Shown: positions 1-6,843 of the stretch, piece after piece
Position numbering within the stretch: position 1 is the stretch's first letter
How the letters are laid out: every line of letters begins with the position of its first letter
From: Loigolactobacillus backii
GTDB taxonomy: Bacteria > Bacillota > Bacilli > Lactobacillales > Lactobacillaceae
Reading direction: 5' to 3'
NCBI RefSeq assembly: GCF_003946275.1
Contig: NZ_RHNQ01000018.1
Span: 1-40,161, forward strand
DNA: 40,161 nt
Notes under the pieces: generated by a model
The model's database searches: none
Told to the model about the DNA's origin: nothing
The model's input: the letters and a program-made list of their open reading frames with translations, nothing else
Translations under genes and position numbers: made by a program

Positions 1-48
1 GTCTTTAATACTGAGCGCAAATTTTATATGATTGTCTATAGGGTTCAC
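1..48 (-). CDS. ISL3-family transposase, N-terminal 16 codons (partial)
   Basis: Reading leftwards from a GTG at 48-46, the peptide is MNPIDNHIKFALSIKD. It resembles the start of ISL3 transposases, which commonly open with a short helix followed by an 'IKD' motif. An AAAGGA sequence lies upstream on the minus strand. The remaining several hundred codons are beyond the left edge. A TTG seven codons upstream (TTG AAA GGA TAT) is in frame and cannot be excluded as the start. Confidence 0.6.
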   Translation of the reverse strand, partial: MNPIDNHIKFALSIKD

Positions 49-148
49 GGTTTTCTCATATCCTTTCAAATGATACTGTAGTGGGTGGATTTTTTGGATG
101 AGGGCTGTGAGCTCTTTTTCTGTCCTTAAATTGTAAATTCAAAGGCAC

Positions 149-192
149 AAAAAATCCTGTTAATAGTTTACCATTTGTAAACTATCAACAGG
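149..192 (-). terminator. Hairpin plus T-run inside the IS end
   Basis: On the minus strand CCTGTTGATAGTTTAC pairs with GTAAACTATTAACAGG around a short loop, giving about 16 pairs, followed by six T. It would stop transcription entering the element from the pepX side. Outward-facing terminators near IS ends commonly protect transposase from read-in expression. Confidence 0.75.
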
Positions 193-207
193 AAAAAGTA
201 TAGAGCC
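182..207 (-). repeat. Terminal inverted repeat of the left IS copy
   Basis: The 26-base end starts GGCTCT and finishes CCTGTTGATAG. It matches the terminus at 40017-40042 at 19 of 26 positions: the outer 6 and inner 11 bases are identical and the middle 9 mostly differ. The element therefore ends at 207, and host DNA starts at 208. Confidence 0.75.
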
Positions 208-293
208 ATTTATTTTAACAATTAGGCCGCACTTTTTTGTTATTCAGGAAAATTTTTATTAAGAATATAGTCGGGCAAATCTAGGTCGGGTTT

Positions 294-318
294 GAAAAAT
301 ACTTTTATTAGTATTTTC
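294..318 (-). terminator. AT-rich hairpin downstream of pepX
   Basis: GAAAAATACT and AGTATTTTC form a 9-10 pair stem around a six-base loop, 35 bases beyond the pepX stop. It lacks a clean T-tract on the minus strand, so termination here would be weak. The IS hairpin at 149-192 is a stronger stop for the same transcript. Confidence 0.35.
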
Positions 319-352
319 ATGACTACTTTTGGGCAAACACTTCCTGGCAGTT

Positions 353-2764
353 TTATTTTCTAAAAGGTATTTCTAATTGACTAGCATTTAAATCCAAAAT
401 ATAGTTGGCCTTCTTGGGGGAACGCAATGTCATGCCCATATCGGTTGCATAAACAACAAGTCCCAATTGGTGACCAGCGGCCAAGTGGAAACGAGTAGGT
501 TGGAGTTCAAAGTGGACGGTGTAGAATTCGTTTGGGATAACTTCCTCATTTTTAAACGGTTGTTGCCGGTTTTGTAGATTAATGTGGCCCTTAGTAATCA
601 GCTTAAATGGTGTGGTCTGTGCCTGCGTTGTGAACTCAACTAGGTCATCGCTCTTCCAGTTATAGCCGAGTTTATAGCCTGATCGTTCTAAGACAGTAGG
701 TACTTCAGTTAAGCGCTTAGCGACACCATAATCGACCAACATCACACTTAAAAGTCCAGTTGGTTGGTCCACCGCGGCCTGTAAAGTAACGGTTGGTTTA
801 CCATCGATTATTTGTGTTTGTTTAAAGGGTGCTGTTTTTAAGCAGATTCGATTATTTTGGTAGGGGCCATCCGCGGTTAATAATTGCTGCTGCCATTGAT
901 GTTCATCACCGTTAGTTTGTTTAAATTGTTCTAGACCGTCATCTTTAAAACTTAGACTAGCTGCGGAAGTTGGTTTTGTTGTGGTCAGATCTTTAGTTGT
1001 TAAATGATAAAGTGTCAATTTTTGATCAATTCGCGACCAATCATGCTGGGGTGTCCAGGTTTCCGGAGTTAAATTATCCTGAATGGTGACGTTAGGTAAA
1101 ATCTCTTTAGCATGATTGACCACACCATAAAGTTCATAACTTAACCAAAGATTCATCATGTCCGTAAAATCAATAGATGGCATGTTGTTCATGTAGATAT
1201 GCTTACCTTGGTGTAAAAATAATTTGCGACTAATATTTTGTCCGCGTAAACCGGCCCAAAGTTTCTCAACATTTCGCGGTTTAACGTTCCAATCATTTAG
1301 CCCGTGAACCATTACCATATCGGCCTTCACGTTGCTTAAATTGCGGCGATAATTACGTTCATCCCAAAAATGATTGTAATTGCCGGTGACACGATCTTGG
1401 TCTTTGGCTAAAGCCGCAAGATTCTGCTGGAAAATAGTTTTTACCTGCGTGTAGTCACCAGCGTCCATTTGGCGGGAAAAACATAATTCAGCAAGCACAT
1501 CAGCGTCTTCTCCTTGGCAATCAATAGGTGCAACGACTAGCCCATTATCGCGATAATAATCGTACCAACTGGAAATGGCCGCCTCTGAAATAACCGTTTT
1601 AAGTCCAGCAACACCAGTAGTTGCAGCTGCCGTAGCCAAGGTTCCAAGGTAAGATTTACCCGTCATTGCTACGTTTCCATTACACCACCAGGCCTTAATC
1701 ACGATACCATCAGTTCTGTTAGTAAATGCCTTCCGATCACCATGCAGCCACTGAATGATGGCAATTGTGGATTCAGTTTCGGCCGGGGAGCCACAAGTTC
1801 GAATACCATCAGATCCACGTGTGCCAATCCCACCCGCGTAAACGTTAACGAAACCACGAGGTAGAAAATAATCATTTAGTGAATAAAAACTTGGTTCATC
1901 GCCATAACGTTCTGCCGTTTGGCTTTCACTATTAACCGGCATTTCCTCTGGTAATTGGGTGGTTGGTTCGCTGTAATTAATAGCAGCATAGTCCGTATTG
2001 CTGGGTGTTTTTGGACTGATTTCTTGATCAACTGAGTGAAGGTAGTCCGTAACGTCGTTCATTCCCTTGTAGTAGGGGTTAGCGGTGTATAAAACGGGCA
2101 TTTTTAAGCCTTGGTTGGTTTCCCGTGGACGAAAAATGGTTGTCTCAAGTAAATCGCGGTGACCATCCTGATCAGTATCCAAACTGGATTCAACGTAAAC
2201 GACTTCCTTAACAACTTGGTTGGGATCGAAAACTGGCTGCATTTTACCATTAAAGGTTAGTGGGTGGGGATTTTCTTTCGATTGAAAATCTTTAAAATAG
2301 CCGCGGTTAGCGAGATCGTCAAGAAAAGTAACGCCAAACCTAGTGTGTGTCGTTAATAGCAAGTAGCTGTTCTTTAAAAGTGCCTGATTGTCAAAAACAG
2401 CAGGTTCATTAAAGGCCAGTTTAGTTTGGCGCATGAATTCAAGTGGTGAATTGAGCTTGAAGTCAGTTTTCGGATGGAAGCCGAGAAGTTGTAAGGCAAT
2501 ATTATAAAAAATTTGGTTGTTAAACGGTTTGGCTTGGTCTAGTAGGTCAGTAACTGTGAAAACTGAAGTGGCTAATAAATTTGCACAGGCCGCCTTTTTT
2601 GTTGTTGCCGTATAGCAATCAGGAAAAACTTGGTTAAAAAAGTGAATGAGATTATCTTGTAAGGGACGTTTGAAAAAATTAGCGTCAATAAACTTAATCG
2701 CCAATAATTCATGCACCATGGTCTCTTGCGGAACTGTTATTTGTGCAAACTGATTAATTTTCAT
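353..2764 (-). CDS. pepX: Xaa-Pro dipeptidyl-peptidase PepX
   Basis: This cytoplasmic serine exopeptidase (family S15) removes N-terminal X-Pro dipeptides from peptides, and in lactic acid bacteria it completes the breakdown of proline-rich casein peptides. At 803 aa it has the usual length. The nucleophile region GKSYLGTLA, the acid region HGLNDWNVKPRNV and the histidine region LHQGKHIYM are all visible in order, and the N-terminal helical domain and C-terminal jelly-roll region are present. The ATG follows AGGAGG with seven bases between. It lies downstream of a small membrane protein gene and uspA on the same strand, but a hairpin at 2816-2852 separates them, so it probably has its own promoter. 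Confidence 0.96.
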   Translation of the reverse strand: MKINQFAQITVPQETMVHELLAIKFIDANFFKRPLQDNLIHFFNQVFPDCYTATTKKAACANLLATSVFTVTDLLDQAKPFNNQIFYNIALQLLGFHPKTDFKLNSPLEFMRQTKLAFNEPAVFDNQALLKNSYLLLTTHTRFGVTFLDDLANRGYFKDFQSKENPHPLTFNGKMQPVFDPNQVVKEVVYVESSLDTDQDGHRDLLETTIFRPRETNQGLKMPVLYTANPYYKGMNDVTDYLHSVDQEISPKTPSNTDYAAINYSEPTTQLPEEMPVNSESQTAERYGDEPSFYSLNDYFLPRGFVNVYAGGIGTRGSDGIRTCGSPAETESTIAIIQWLHGDRKAFTNRTDGIVIKAWWCNGNVAMTGKSYLGTLATAAATTGVAGLKTVISEAAISSWYDYYRDNGLVVAPIDCQGEDADVLAELCFSRQMDAGDYTQVKTIFQQNLAALAKDQDRVTGNYNHFWDERNYRRNLSNVKADMVMVHGLNDWNVKPRNVEKLWAGLRGQNISRKLFLHQGKHIYMNNMPSIDFTDMMNLWLSYELYGVVNHAKEILPNVTIQDNLTPETWTPQHDWSRIDQKLTLYHLTTKDLTTTKPTSAASLSFKDDGLEQFKQTNGDEHQWQQQLLTADGPYQNNRICLKTAPFKQTQIIDGKPTVTLQAAVDQPTGLLSVMLVDYGVAKRLTEVPTVLERSGYKLGYNWKSDDLVEFTTQAQTTPFKLITKGHINLQNRQQPFKNEEVIPNEFYTVHFELQPTRFHLAAGHQLGLVVYATDMGMTLRSPKKANYILDLNASQLEIPFRK

Positions 2765-2799
2765 TGTAAGCCTCCTGTGATAATCGAGTCATTCTTTCA

Positions 2800-2852
2800 A
2801 AAATAAATAAAAAATGGTACAACTCAATTATAGTTCACAACTGAGTTATACC
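2800..2852 (-). terminator. Hairpin with T-rich tail between the 50-aa gene and pepX
   Basis: On the minus strand GGTATAACTCA (2852-2842) pairs with TGAGTTGTACC (2826-2816), 11 pairs with one G-U, followed by a T-rich tail. It would end transcription of the uspA/small-protein unit. Because a promoter-like sequence at 2870-2898 lies upstream of it, it could alternatively act as an attenuator in the pepX leader. Confidence 0.65.
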
Positions 2853-2869
2853 ACTACGAAAATTTTTAG

Positions 2870-2898
2870 ATTAAATTGTGCTAGAAAGTGTTTTACAA
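2870..2898 (-). promoter_or_regulatory. Possible pepX promoter
   Basis: On the minus strand TTGTAA and TTTAAT are separated by 17 bases. Transcription from here would run through the 2816-2852 hairpin before reaching pepX. The match is moderate and no better candidate was seen between the hairpin and the gene. Confidence 0.4.
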
Positions 2899-2930
2899 AG
2901 CAGTTAGAATTTGGCCGCCATTGAACTCAC

Positions 2931-3083
2931 CTAATGAAAGAAGATATAGATAATGGCGGGCAACAAGATGGCAAGTAGCCAAATGAGATATCTGGCGCCA
3001 GTTGTACTGGTAGTTCGGTAAAGAATAAACGCAATGAACCAAATAATTAATACGCTAATTCCAAGCGTTAGCCAGTGAGCCAT
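2931..3083 (-). CDS. Small two-helix membrane protein, unknown function
   Basis: This 50-aa protein starts MAHWLTLGISVL and has two hydrophobic segments, roughly residues 5-22 and 31-48, joined by a short polar loop with two basic residues. The ATG at 3083 follows AAGGAGTGATATT and sits four bases after the uspA stop, so the two genes are almost certainly co-transcribed. A longer reading frame begins upstream inside uspA but lacks a ribosome site at that point. I do not recognise a family; short membrane proteins of this type are common in lactobacilli. Confidence 0.7.
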   Translation of the reverse strand: MAHWLTLGISVLIIWFIAFILYRTTSTTGARYLIWLLAILLPAIIYIFFH

Positions 3084-3087
3084 AATA

Positions 3088-3522
3088 TCACTCCTTAATA
3101 ATTGTGACGTTACAGTGGGAATTTTGAGCAATGTAGGTAGCAGTCGAGCCTAACTTACCGGATTCAAAAGCATTATTACCAGTAGCGCCAATAAATAATA
3201 AATCAAACTTTAATTGTTCAGTTAACGCTACGATTTGTTCTTTCGGGTAGCCATAAACAACCTTTGTTTCAACTTGTTTTAAACCAACCTTTTGTGCTTC
3301 TTCTGTGTAATCCGCGACGAGTTCAGTTGCCAAATTAGTTTCCTGATCAACTAAGTGTAAAAATGTATCGTGATAACGTTCAGCAAGGTAGCCGCGGTCA
3401 TTAACAACGTAAAGAATAGTGAGCGCTGCTTGCACGGCCTTAGCTAACTCAACTGCGCGTTGAAATGCTGTGTACGCTGCCTTGGAACCATCGACGGCGA
3501 CAAGAAAAGTTTGTTTCATCAT
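3088..3522 (-). CDS. Universal stress protein, UspA family
   Basis: The 144-aa protein has the single-domain UspA fold: an N-terminal strand FLVAVDGSKAA and a C-terminal ATP-binding signature G-2x-G-9x-G-S-T (GATGNNAFESGKLGST). Proteins with this signature bind ATP and are produced under starvation or stress, though their exact job is usually unknown. It has a strong sigma-A promoter at 3561-3590 and heads a short unit with the 50-aa membrane protein. A second UspA protein lies at 33966-34424 and shares the signature but is otherwise clearly different. Confidence 0.92.
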   Translation of the reverse strand: MMKQTFLVAVDGSKAAYTAFQRAVELAKAVQAALTILYVVNDRGYLAERYHDTFLHLVDQETNLATELVADYTEEAQKVGLKQVETKVVYGYPKEQIVALTEQLKFDLLFIGATGNNAFESGKLGSTATYIAQNSHCNVTIIKE

Positions 3523-3560
3523 TTAACCCCCTCGTTGTAAAGGCTTACCTTAACAACTTT

Positions 3561-3590
3561 AGTATACGGGGCCTTTAATGGAGAAGTCAA
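3561..3590 (-). promoter_or_regulatory. uspA promoter
   Basis: On the minus strand TTGACT, an 18-base spacer, then TATACT. Each hexamer has one mismatch to the sigma-A consensus. It lies about 40 bases upstream of the uspA start. Confidence 0.8.
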
Positions 3591-3886
3591 AAAAAATGGT
3601 TAAGTTAATAGAATAATAAATAAGCAAAAGTGGGTGCGAACAGTCAGGGAAGACTCGCAGATTTTGCAATAATGATTGCTAAATGATTTGCTGTTATCTT
3701 TTTTGATAATAGTATTATTAATTGTTCAGCGGCACTAAATTAAGTGAGAATAACGTTAAAAAGCCTTGAAAACAAATGACTCATAGGAATCGGCATAATA
3801 GTTTAATAAAAAATGAGATTACAAACTATCGGCGGTATAGGTACTTTAAATTGGTCTAGTCTAAAATTTAACTGCAAACAGTTTGA

Positions 3887-3900
3887 TGAAAGCACTTGCA
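3887..3900 (+). promoter_or_regulatory. Possible cre (CcpA) site
   Basis: TGAAAGCACTTGCA resembles the catabolite response element TGWNANCGNTNWCA, differing at the central G (A here) and at the W near the end. It overlaps the -35 region of the dehydrogenase promoter, where CcpA binding would block transcription when preferred sugar is available. Carbon control of this gene is inference. Confidence 0.45.
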
Positions 3901-3925
3901 AAAAAGTCACCAGTAATGGTAGAGT
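3896..3925 (+). promoter_or_regulatory. Promoter of the aldehyde dehydrogenase gene
   Basis: TTGCAA and TAGAGT separated by 18 bases, with the start codon about 50 bases downstream. The hexamers have two mismatches each. Confidence 0.5.
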
Positions 3926-3975
3926 AGTCTCTAAGAATTAATATTAATTAAAGTACAATTAGGAGGTACTTAAAA

Positions 3976-5385
3976 ATGGCATATAAAACAATTAACCCCT
4001 ATACGAATGAATTGGTAAAGACGTACCCGAATCATGACGATGCGTACGTTGAAAAGACGCTTAGTAAGGCCGATGCACTTTATCATCAATGGCGGAATCA
4101 ACCAGTTAAAGAACGAACGGTTCTATTACAAGCGGTGAGTGACTATTTTACGGCACACACGGACGAACTGGCTAAAGTTCTTACAATTGATATGGGTAAA
4201 CGGCTTAGCGAAGCAAAAGGTGAAGTGGCCATTTGTGCCGCAATTGCGCAATATTATGCGGATCACGGTGAAGAAATGCTTCAGCCACAGACGATTAAAT
4301 CTTCGGCTGGTGAAGCACGAGAAGAAAAACACCCAGTTGGTACGTTGATGATGGTCGAGCCGTGGAACTTTCCATATTACCAGCTAATGCGAGTTTTCGC
4401 GCCCAACTTTGCGGTAGGTAATCCAGTTGTTTATAAGCACGCCAGTAATACACCGGCCTCGGCGGCAGCATTTGAGGAAGCAGTTTGTAATGCCGGAGTA
4501 CCTGATGGCAGTTGTACCAATCTTTTCATTAGTTACGATCAAGTTTCTAACGTGATTGCTGACAAGCGAATCCATGGTGTGGCTTTGACTGGCTCCGAAA
4601 GAGCCGGCAAAAAAGTTGCGGCTGAAGCCGGGCAAAACTTGAAGAAAAGTACACTAGAATTAGGTGGTAGCGATGCGTTTATCGTTGCTGAAGATGCTAA
4701 TCTAGAGGAAGTTAACAAGGTTGCCACTTCGGCACGGCTTTATAATGCAGGGCAAGTTTGCACGTCATCTAAGCGCTTTATTATTACCGAAAATCATTAT
4801 GATGAATTTTTGGCCGCTTTAAAGAAGAGCTTCGCGCAAGTTAAGTGGGGCGATCCAATGGATGATGCAACAACTCTGGCACCGCTTTGTACGGTCAGCG
4901 CTAAGGAGAAACTTCAAGCGCAAGTAGATGATGCCATTGCTAACGGCGCAACACTTGAATACGGAAATCAGCCAATTGATCATCCTGGGAACTTCTTTGA
5001 GCCAACTATTTTAACTAATATTACGCGGGATAATCCAGCATACTTCACCGAATTCTTTGGCCCAGTTGCACAGGTTTATAAAGTTAAGGATGATGCAGCG
5101 GCAATTAAATTGGCCAATGATTCTGATTATGGTTTAGGTGGGGTTGTCTTTGCTGGTAATCCTAAGCATGGGGCAGAGATTGCGTCACAAATTGAAACCG
5201 GCCAAGTTTTCGTAAATACCTATTTTGGAACGTTACCTGAATTACCATTTGGCGGTGTCAAGAATTCTGGGTACGGGCGCGAACTTGGTCATTTAGGAAT
5301 TAATGAGTTTGTTAATAACGAGTTAGTGGTTGTTAATCCAGAACCAAAAGTTGATTTTGAGAATACTTTTGGTGGCTTTGTTTAA
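3976..5385 (+). CDS. NAD(P)-dependent aldehyde dehydrogenase, succinate-semialdehyde type
   Basis: The 469-aa enzyme oxidises an aldehyde to the acid with NAD(P). Overall sequence and length resemble the short GabD-type succinate-semialdehyde dehydrogenases found in lactobacilli. The general base E228 (LELGG) and the nucleophile C262 (GQVCTSSKR) are both present, as is the VEPWNFPYYQ cofactor region. The ATG follows AGGAGG. It stands alone, with a promoter and a possible cre site upstream and a terminator at 5586-5617. The true substrate cannot be read from sequence; no GABA aminotransferase or transporter is next to it. Confidence 0.9.
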   Translation: MAYKTINPYTNELVKTYPNHDDAYVEKTLSKADALYHQWRNQPVKERTVLLQAVSDYFTAHTDELAKVLTIDMGKRLSEAKGEVAICAAIAQYYADHGEEMLQPQTIKSSAGEAREEKHPVGTLMMVEPWNFPYYQLMRVFAPNFAVGNPVVYKHASNTPASAAAFEEAVCNAGVPDGSCTNLFISYDQVSNVIADKRIHGVALTGSERAGKKVAAEAGQNLKKSTLELGGSDAFIVAEDANLEEVNKVATSARLYNAGQVCTSSKRFIITENHYDEFLAALKKSFAQVKWGDPMDDATTLAPLCTVSAKEKLQAQVDDAIANGATLEYGNQPIDHPGNFFEPTILTNITRDNPAYFTEFFGPVAQVYKVKDDAAAIKLANDSDYGLGGVVFAGNPKHGAEIASQIETGQVFVNTYFGTLPELPFGGVKNSGYGRELGHLGINEFVNNELVVVNPEPKVDFENTFGGFV

Positions 5386-5585
5386 GGCTAGCACTCAGAG
5401 CCATGTTTCTTGCGGCATGTACTTTGCCACAAGAATGGCCATCGTTCGTAGCATCAAGATTATTAGCGATTCTGACTAATAATCCTCAATTGCGAAGTAG
5501 AATCTAACCGTTTTTTCAAACACTCTCGTTAGGCACGTGAACCTGGACTTTTGGTGCACGTTCTGGCGTAATGTTTGGAAATAGG
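5386..5585. other. Structured noncoding region after the dehydrogenase gene
   Basis: Two consecutive hairpins are visible. The first (about 5412-5455) pairs GCCAT/ATGGC and TCTTG/CAAGA with GGCA/TGCC around a bulge. The second (5457-5485) is a perfect nine-pair stem, GATTATTAG with CTAATAATC. They are followed by the dispersed repeat at 5476-5525. No ribosome site or plausible gene is present. It may be part of a mobile noncoding repeat or a structured transcript end. Confidence 0.5.
5476..5525 (+). repeat. Dispersed noncoding repeat, copy A
   Basis: From 5485 the 41-base core (beginning CTCAATTGCGAAGTAG) matches the reverse strand of 22201-22161 at 36 of 41 positions without gaps. Neither copy lies in a recognised gene. 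The similarity extends less well to the left, into CTAATAATC. Confidence 0.75.
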
Positions 5586-5617
5586 AAGAGGCTGGGGCTG
5601 TTGTCCCGGCCTCTTTT
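5586..5617 (+). terminator. Terminator AAGAGGCTGGG/CCCGGCCTCTT
   Basis: An 11-pair stem with one G-U closes an eight-base loop and is followed by TT. Stems of the GAGGCTGGG type are common in lactic acid bacteria. The flanking bases allow weak function on either strand; it would end the dehydrogenase transcript. Confidence 0.7.
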
Positions 5618-5649
5618 GCATGCCGTAAATTTGGTCGATTAATTATGTG

Positions 5650-5678
5650 CCGACAAGTTACAAACAATTTGTTATACT
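5650..5678 (+). promoter_or_regulatory. Promoter of the 134-aa gene
   Basis: CCGACA and TATACT are separated by 17 bases, with the ATG 37 bases further on. The -10 has one mismatch and the -35 has two. Confidence 0.6.
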
Positions 5679-5715
5679 GGAGACAAGTTATTTTAATTAA
5701 AAGAGGTTGTAAAAA

Positions 5716-6120
5716 ATGAAACAGCTCGCAGATGGTAATTGGCAATGGCCTCGTTACCAGGATTTCTTACCTGAATTTATTCAGGCTTACATGGCAGTTG
5801 ATCCAACGATTGTTACTGATTTTGATCGTTATGTCACTAATTTTCCGAAACGAACTGAGATTTGTCAGCATTACGCTAAAAAATGGCTAACAATAAAGCA
5901 GGATGCTGGGCTTAACTTTCAACCAACTACTTTATCCGTTGGTGAATTATTAAATTTCATCAGTGAAATTTGGGCGCAAGAACCTGTTAATTTATACTCA
6001 TTGATGAAGCATGGTATCACTGAACAGTTAGTTGCTGCCCGCTTTGAAAGTCTGGACCGGCTTTACGCCATGCTACATGCTACATGTCACCCCAAAGGAG
6101 AACTAAATGCCAAGTCATGA
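5716..6120 (+). CDS. Unknown 134-aa protein
   Basis: I do not recognise this protein. It is soluble, with no signal peptide or membrane segment, rich in aromatic residues in its first third (NWQWPRYQDF), and probably mainly helical. The ATG follows GAGG nine bases upstream and the gene has its own promoter. Its last 14 bases overlap the zinc-ribbon gene, and the ribosome site of that gene (AAAGGAG) lies inside it, so the two are translationally linked. Codon use looks like that of neighbouring genes, which supports a real gene. Confidence 0.75.
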   Translation: MKQLADGNWQWPRYQDFLPEFIQAYMAVDPTIVTDFDRYVTNFPKRTEICQHYAKKWLTIKQDAGLNFQPTTLSVGELLNFISEIWAQEPVNLYSLMKHGITEQLVAARFESLDRLYAMLHATCHPKGELNAKS

Positions 6121-6328
6121 ATCAAAAAACGACGACACTACCGCAGAAATAAACGTTGAAAAAACGGAAACAAAATTTTCTTGTCCAGTTTGTCAAGAAG
6201 AGTTAATTTTTGGTACAAAAGAATGTCGTTCTTGTGGTACGCAGATATTTTACCGTGACTTATCAAACGAATATTGGAACGAACGCAAACTAAAGATGTT
6301 ACACAATAGTGATGCAATCGGTCATTAA
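6107..6328 (+). CDS. Small zinc-ribbon protein
   Basis: The 73-aa protein has an acidic, disordered N-terminus followed by a CPVC...CRSC arrangement (FSCPVCQEELIFGTKECRSC), a single four-cysteine zinc ribbon that probably binds one Zn(II). A short basic helix (YWNERKLKML) follows. It overlaps the preceding unknown gene and has AAAGGAG seven bases upstream of the ATG. Its partner and function are unknown; co-translation suggests it works with the 134-aa protein. Confidence 0.8.
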   Translation: MPSHESKNDDTTAEINVEKTETKFSCPVCQEELIFGTKECRSCGTQIFYRDLSNEYWNERKLKMLHNSDAIGH

Positions 6329-6340
6329 AATGAAATGTCG

Positions 6341-6369
6341 TTGACACGCCGGTTTTTCTTATTTATAAT
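6341..6369 (+). promoter_or_regulatory. Consensus promoter of tRNA-Arg
   Basis: TTGACA, a 17-base spacer and TATAAT: a perfect sigma-A consensus. Position +1 would fall only a few bases before the mature tRNA 5' end at 6383. Confidence 0.92.
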
Positions 6370-6382
6370 TAAGCCTGTTATT

Positions 6383-6456
6383 GTCTCAGTAGCTCAGCTG
6401 GATAGAGCAATGGTCTTCTAAACCATGGGTCGTGGGTCCGAATCCCACCTGAGGCA
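6383..6456 (+). tRNA. tRNA-Arg (anticodon TCT)
   Basis: The cloverleaf is complete: acceptor GTCTCAG pairs with CTGAGGC (one G-T), D arm GCTC/GAGC, anticodon stem ATGGT/ACCAT with loop CTTCTAA giving anticodon TCT, variable GGGTC, and T arm GTGGG/CCCAC. The discriminator is A and CCA is not encoded, so it must be added enzymatically. It reads AGA (and AGG by wobble). It stands alone with its own promoter and terminator. Confidence 0.97.
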
Positions 6457-6465
6457 TAAATAGTA

Positions 6466-6547
6466 ACTGCAAGTAGTTTTTTAAATAGCTTAAATGCCTT
6501 TATATCGGGTATTTAGACTATTTTTTTATTTTTTGCTACTGCAAGTA
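6466..6547 (+). repeat. 10-base direct repeat flanking the tRNA terminator
   Basis: ACTGCAAGTA occurs at 6466-6475 and again at 6538-6547, on either side of the hairpin at 6483-6523. A looser third version, CACTGCAGGT, follows about 50 bases later. Confidence 0.5.
6483..6535 (+). terminator. Terminator of tRNA-Arg
   Basis: AAATAG-C-TTAAATGCC pairs with GGTATTTAG-A-CTATTT with one mismatch, followed by a tract of mostly T (6521-6534). This is a good intrinsic terminator, about 27 bases after the tRNA. Confidence 0.8.
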
Positions 6548-6556
6548 TATCAATTT

Positions 6557-6576
6557 AAACTGGGCATAAACTGGGC
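6557..6576 (+). repeat. Tandem AAACTGGGC motif
   Basis: AAACTGGGC occurs twice, 11 bases apart (6557-6565 and 6568-6576), about one helical turn. Such short direct repeats near a tRNA 3' end can be integrase arm sites, but no integrase or duplicated tRNA end is present here. Confidence 0.5.
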
Positions 6577-6803
6577 TGATGAGTTGCTTTTTTCTATCAC
6601 TGCAGGTTTGTTTATTTTAAGTGGGAATTACCTTCGACAAAAATGCTAACTTTAAACCCGTATCTGTTGTACTATACTAATTAATTAGGTAATTTAATTG
6701 TCCTTGCAACGTTGCGCTGTCTTTATATCAGTCTAAAAAAATAATTATCGGTATAAGTCGCCGCAAAATTATTTTATAAGTAAATAAATTGCTTAAAAAT
6801 AGA

Positions 6804-6836
6804 GGCCTGCTAAATTTATATTTGGCAGGCCCTTAT
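6804..6836 (-). terminator. Two-way terminator GGCCTGC/GCAGGCC
   Basis: A seven-pair GC-rich stem is extended by AAAT/TTT pairs. It lies 13 bases past the stop of the minus-strand orphan gene, with T-rich sequence on both sides, so it can act in either direction. Confidence 0.75.
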
Positions 6837-6843
6837 TTTTATT

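Larger units (their letters stand above)
1..207 (-). mobile_element. End of an ISL3-family insertion sequence (cut by window edge)
   Basis: On the minus strand this stretch begins with a terminal sequence GGCTCT...CCTGTTGATAG at 207-182, continues through a hairpin, and runs into the first codons of a transposase at 48-1. The same start and end blocks occur in the inverted terminal sequence at 40017-40042, with 19 of 26 bases shared. ISL3-family elements typically have ends of this kind. Only the transposase 5' side is present; the rest lies outside the window. Assignment rests on the terminus and a short peptide, so the family is likely but not proven. Confidence 0.75.
3523..3975. other. 453-base intergenic region between divergent genes
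   Basis: This gap holds the uspA promoter on the left and the dehydrogenase promoter with a cre-like site on the right. The central part (about 3600-3880) is AT-rich. It contains a 7-base inverted repeat ATAGTTT/AAACTAT and a small TTATC/GATAA hairpin, but no reading frame with a ribosome site on either strand. I see no RNA gene here. Confidence 0.6.
6457..6843. other. 387-base intergenic region behind tRNA-Arg
   Basis: It contains the tRNA terminator, the direct repeats at 6466-6547 and 6557-6576, and the terminator at 6804-6836. It is very AT-rich and has no gene-like reading frame with a ribosome site. It may be a remnant of an old integration at the tRNA, which I cannot confirm. Confidence 0.5.

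Noticed and set aside
5476-5745. 89-codon minus-strand frame across the repeat and the start of the 134-aa gene
   Set aside because: It overlaps a terminator, the repeat and a better-supported gene on the other strand, and lacks a ribosome site.
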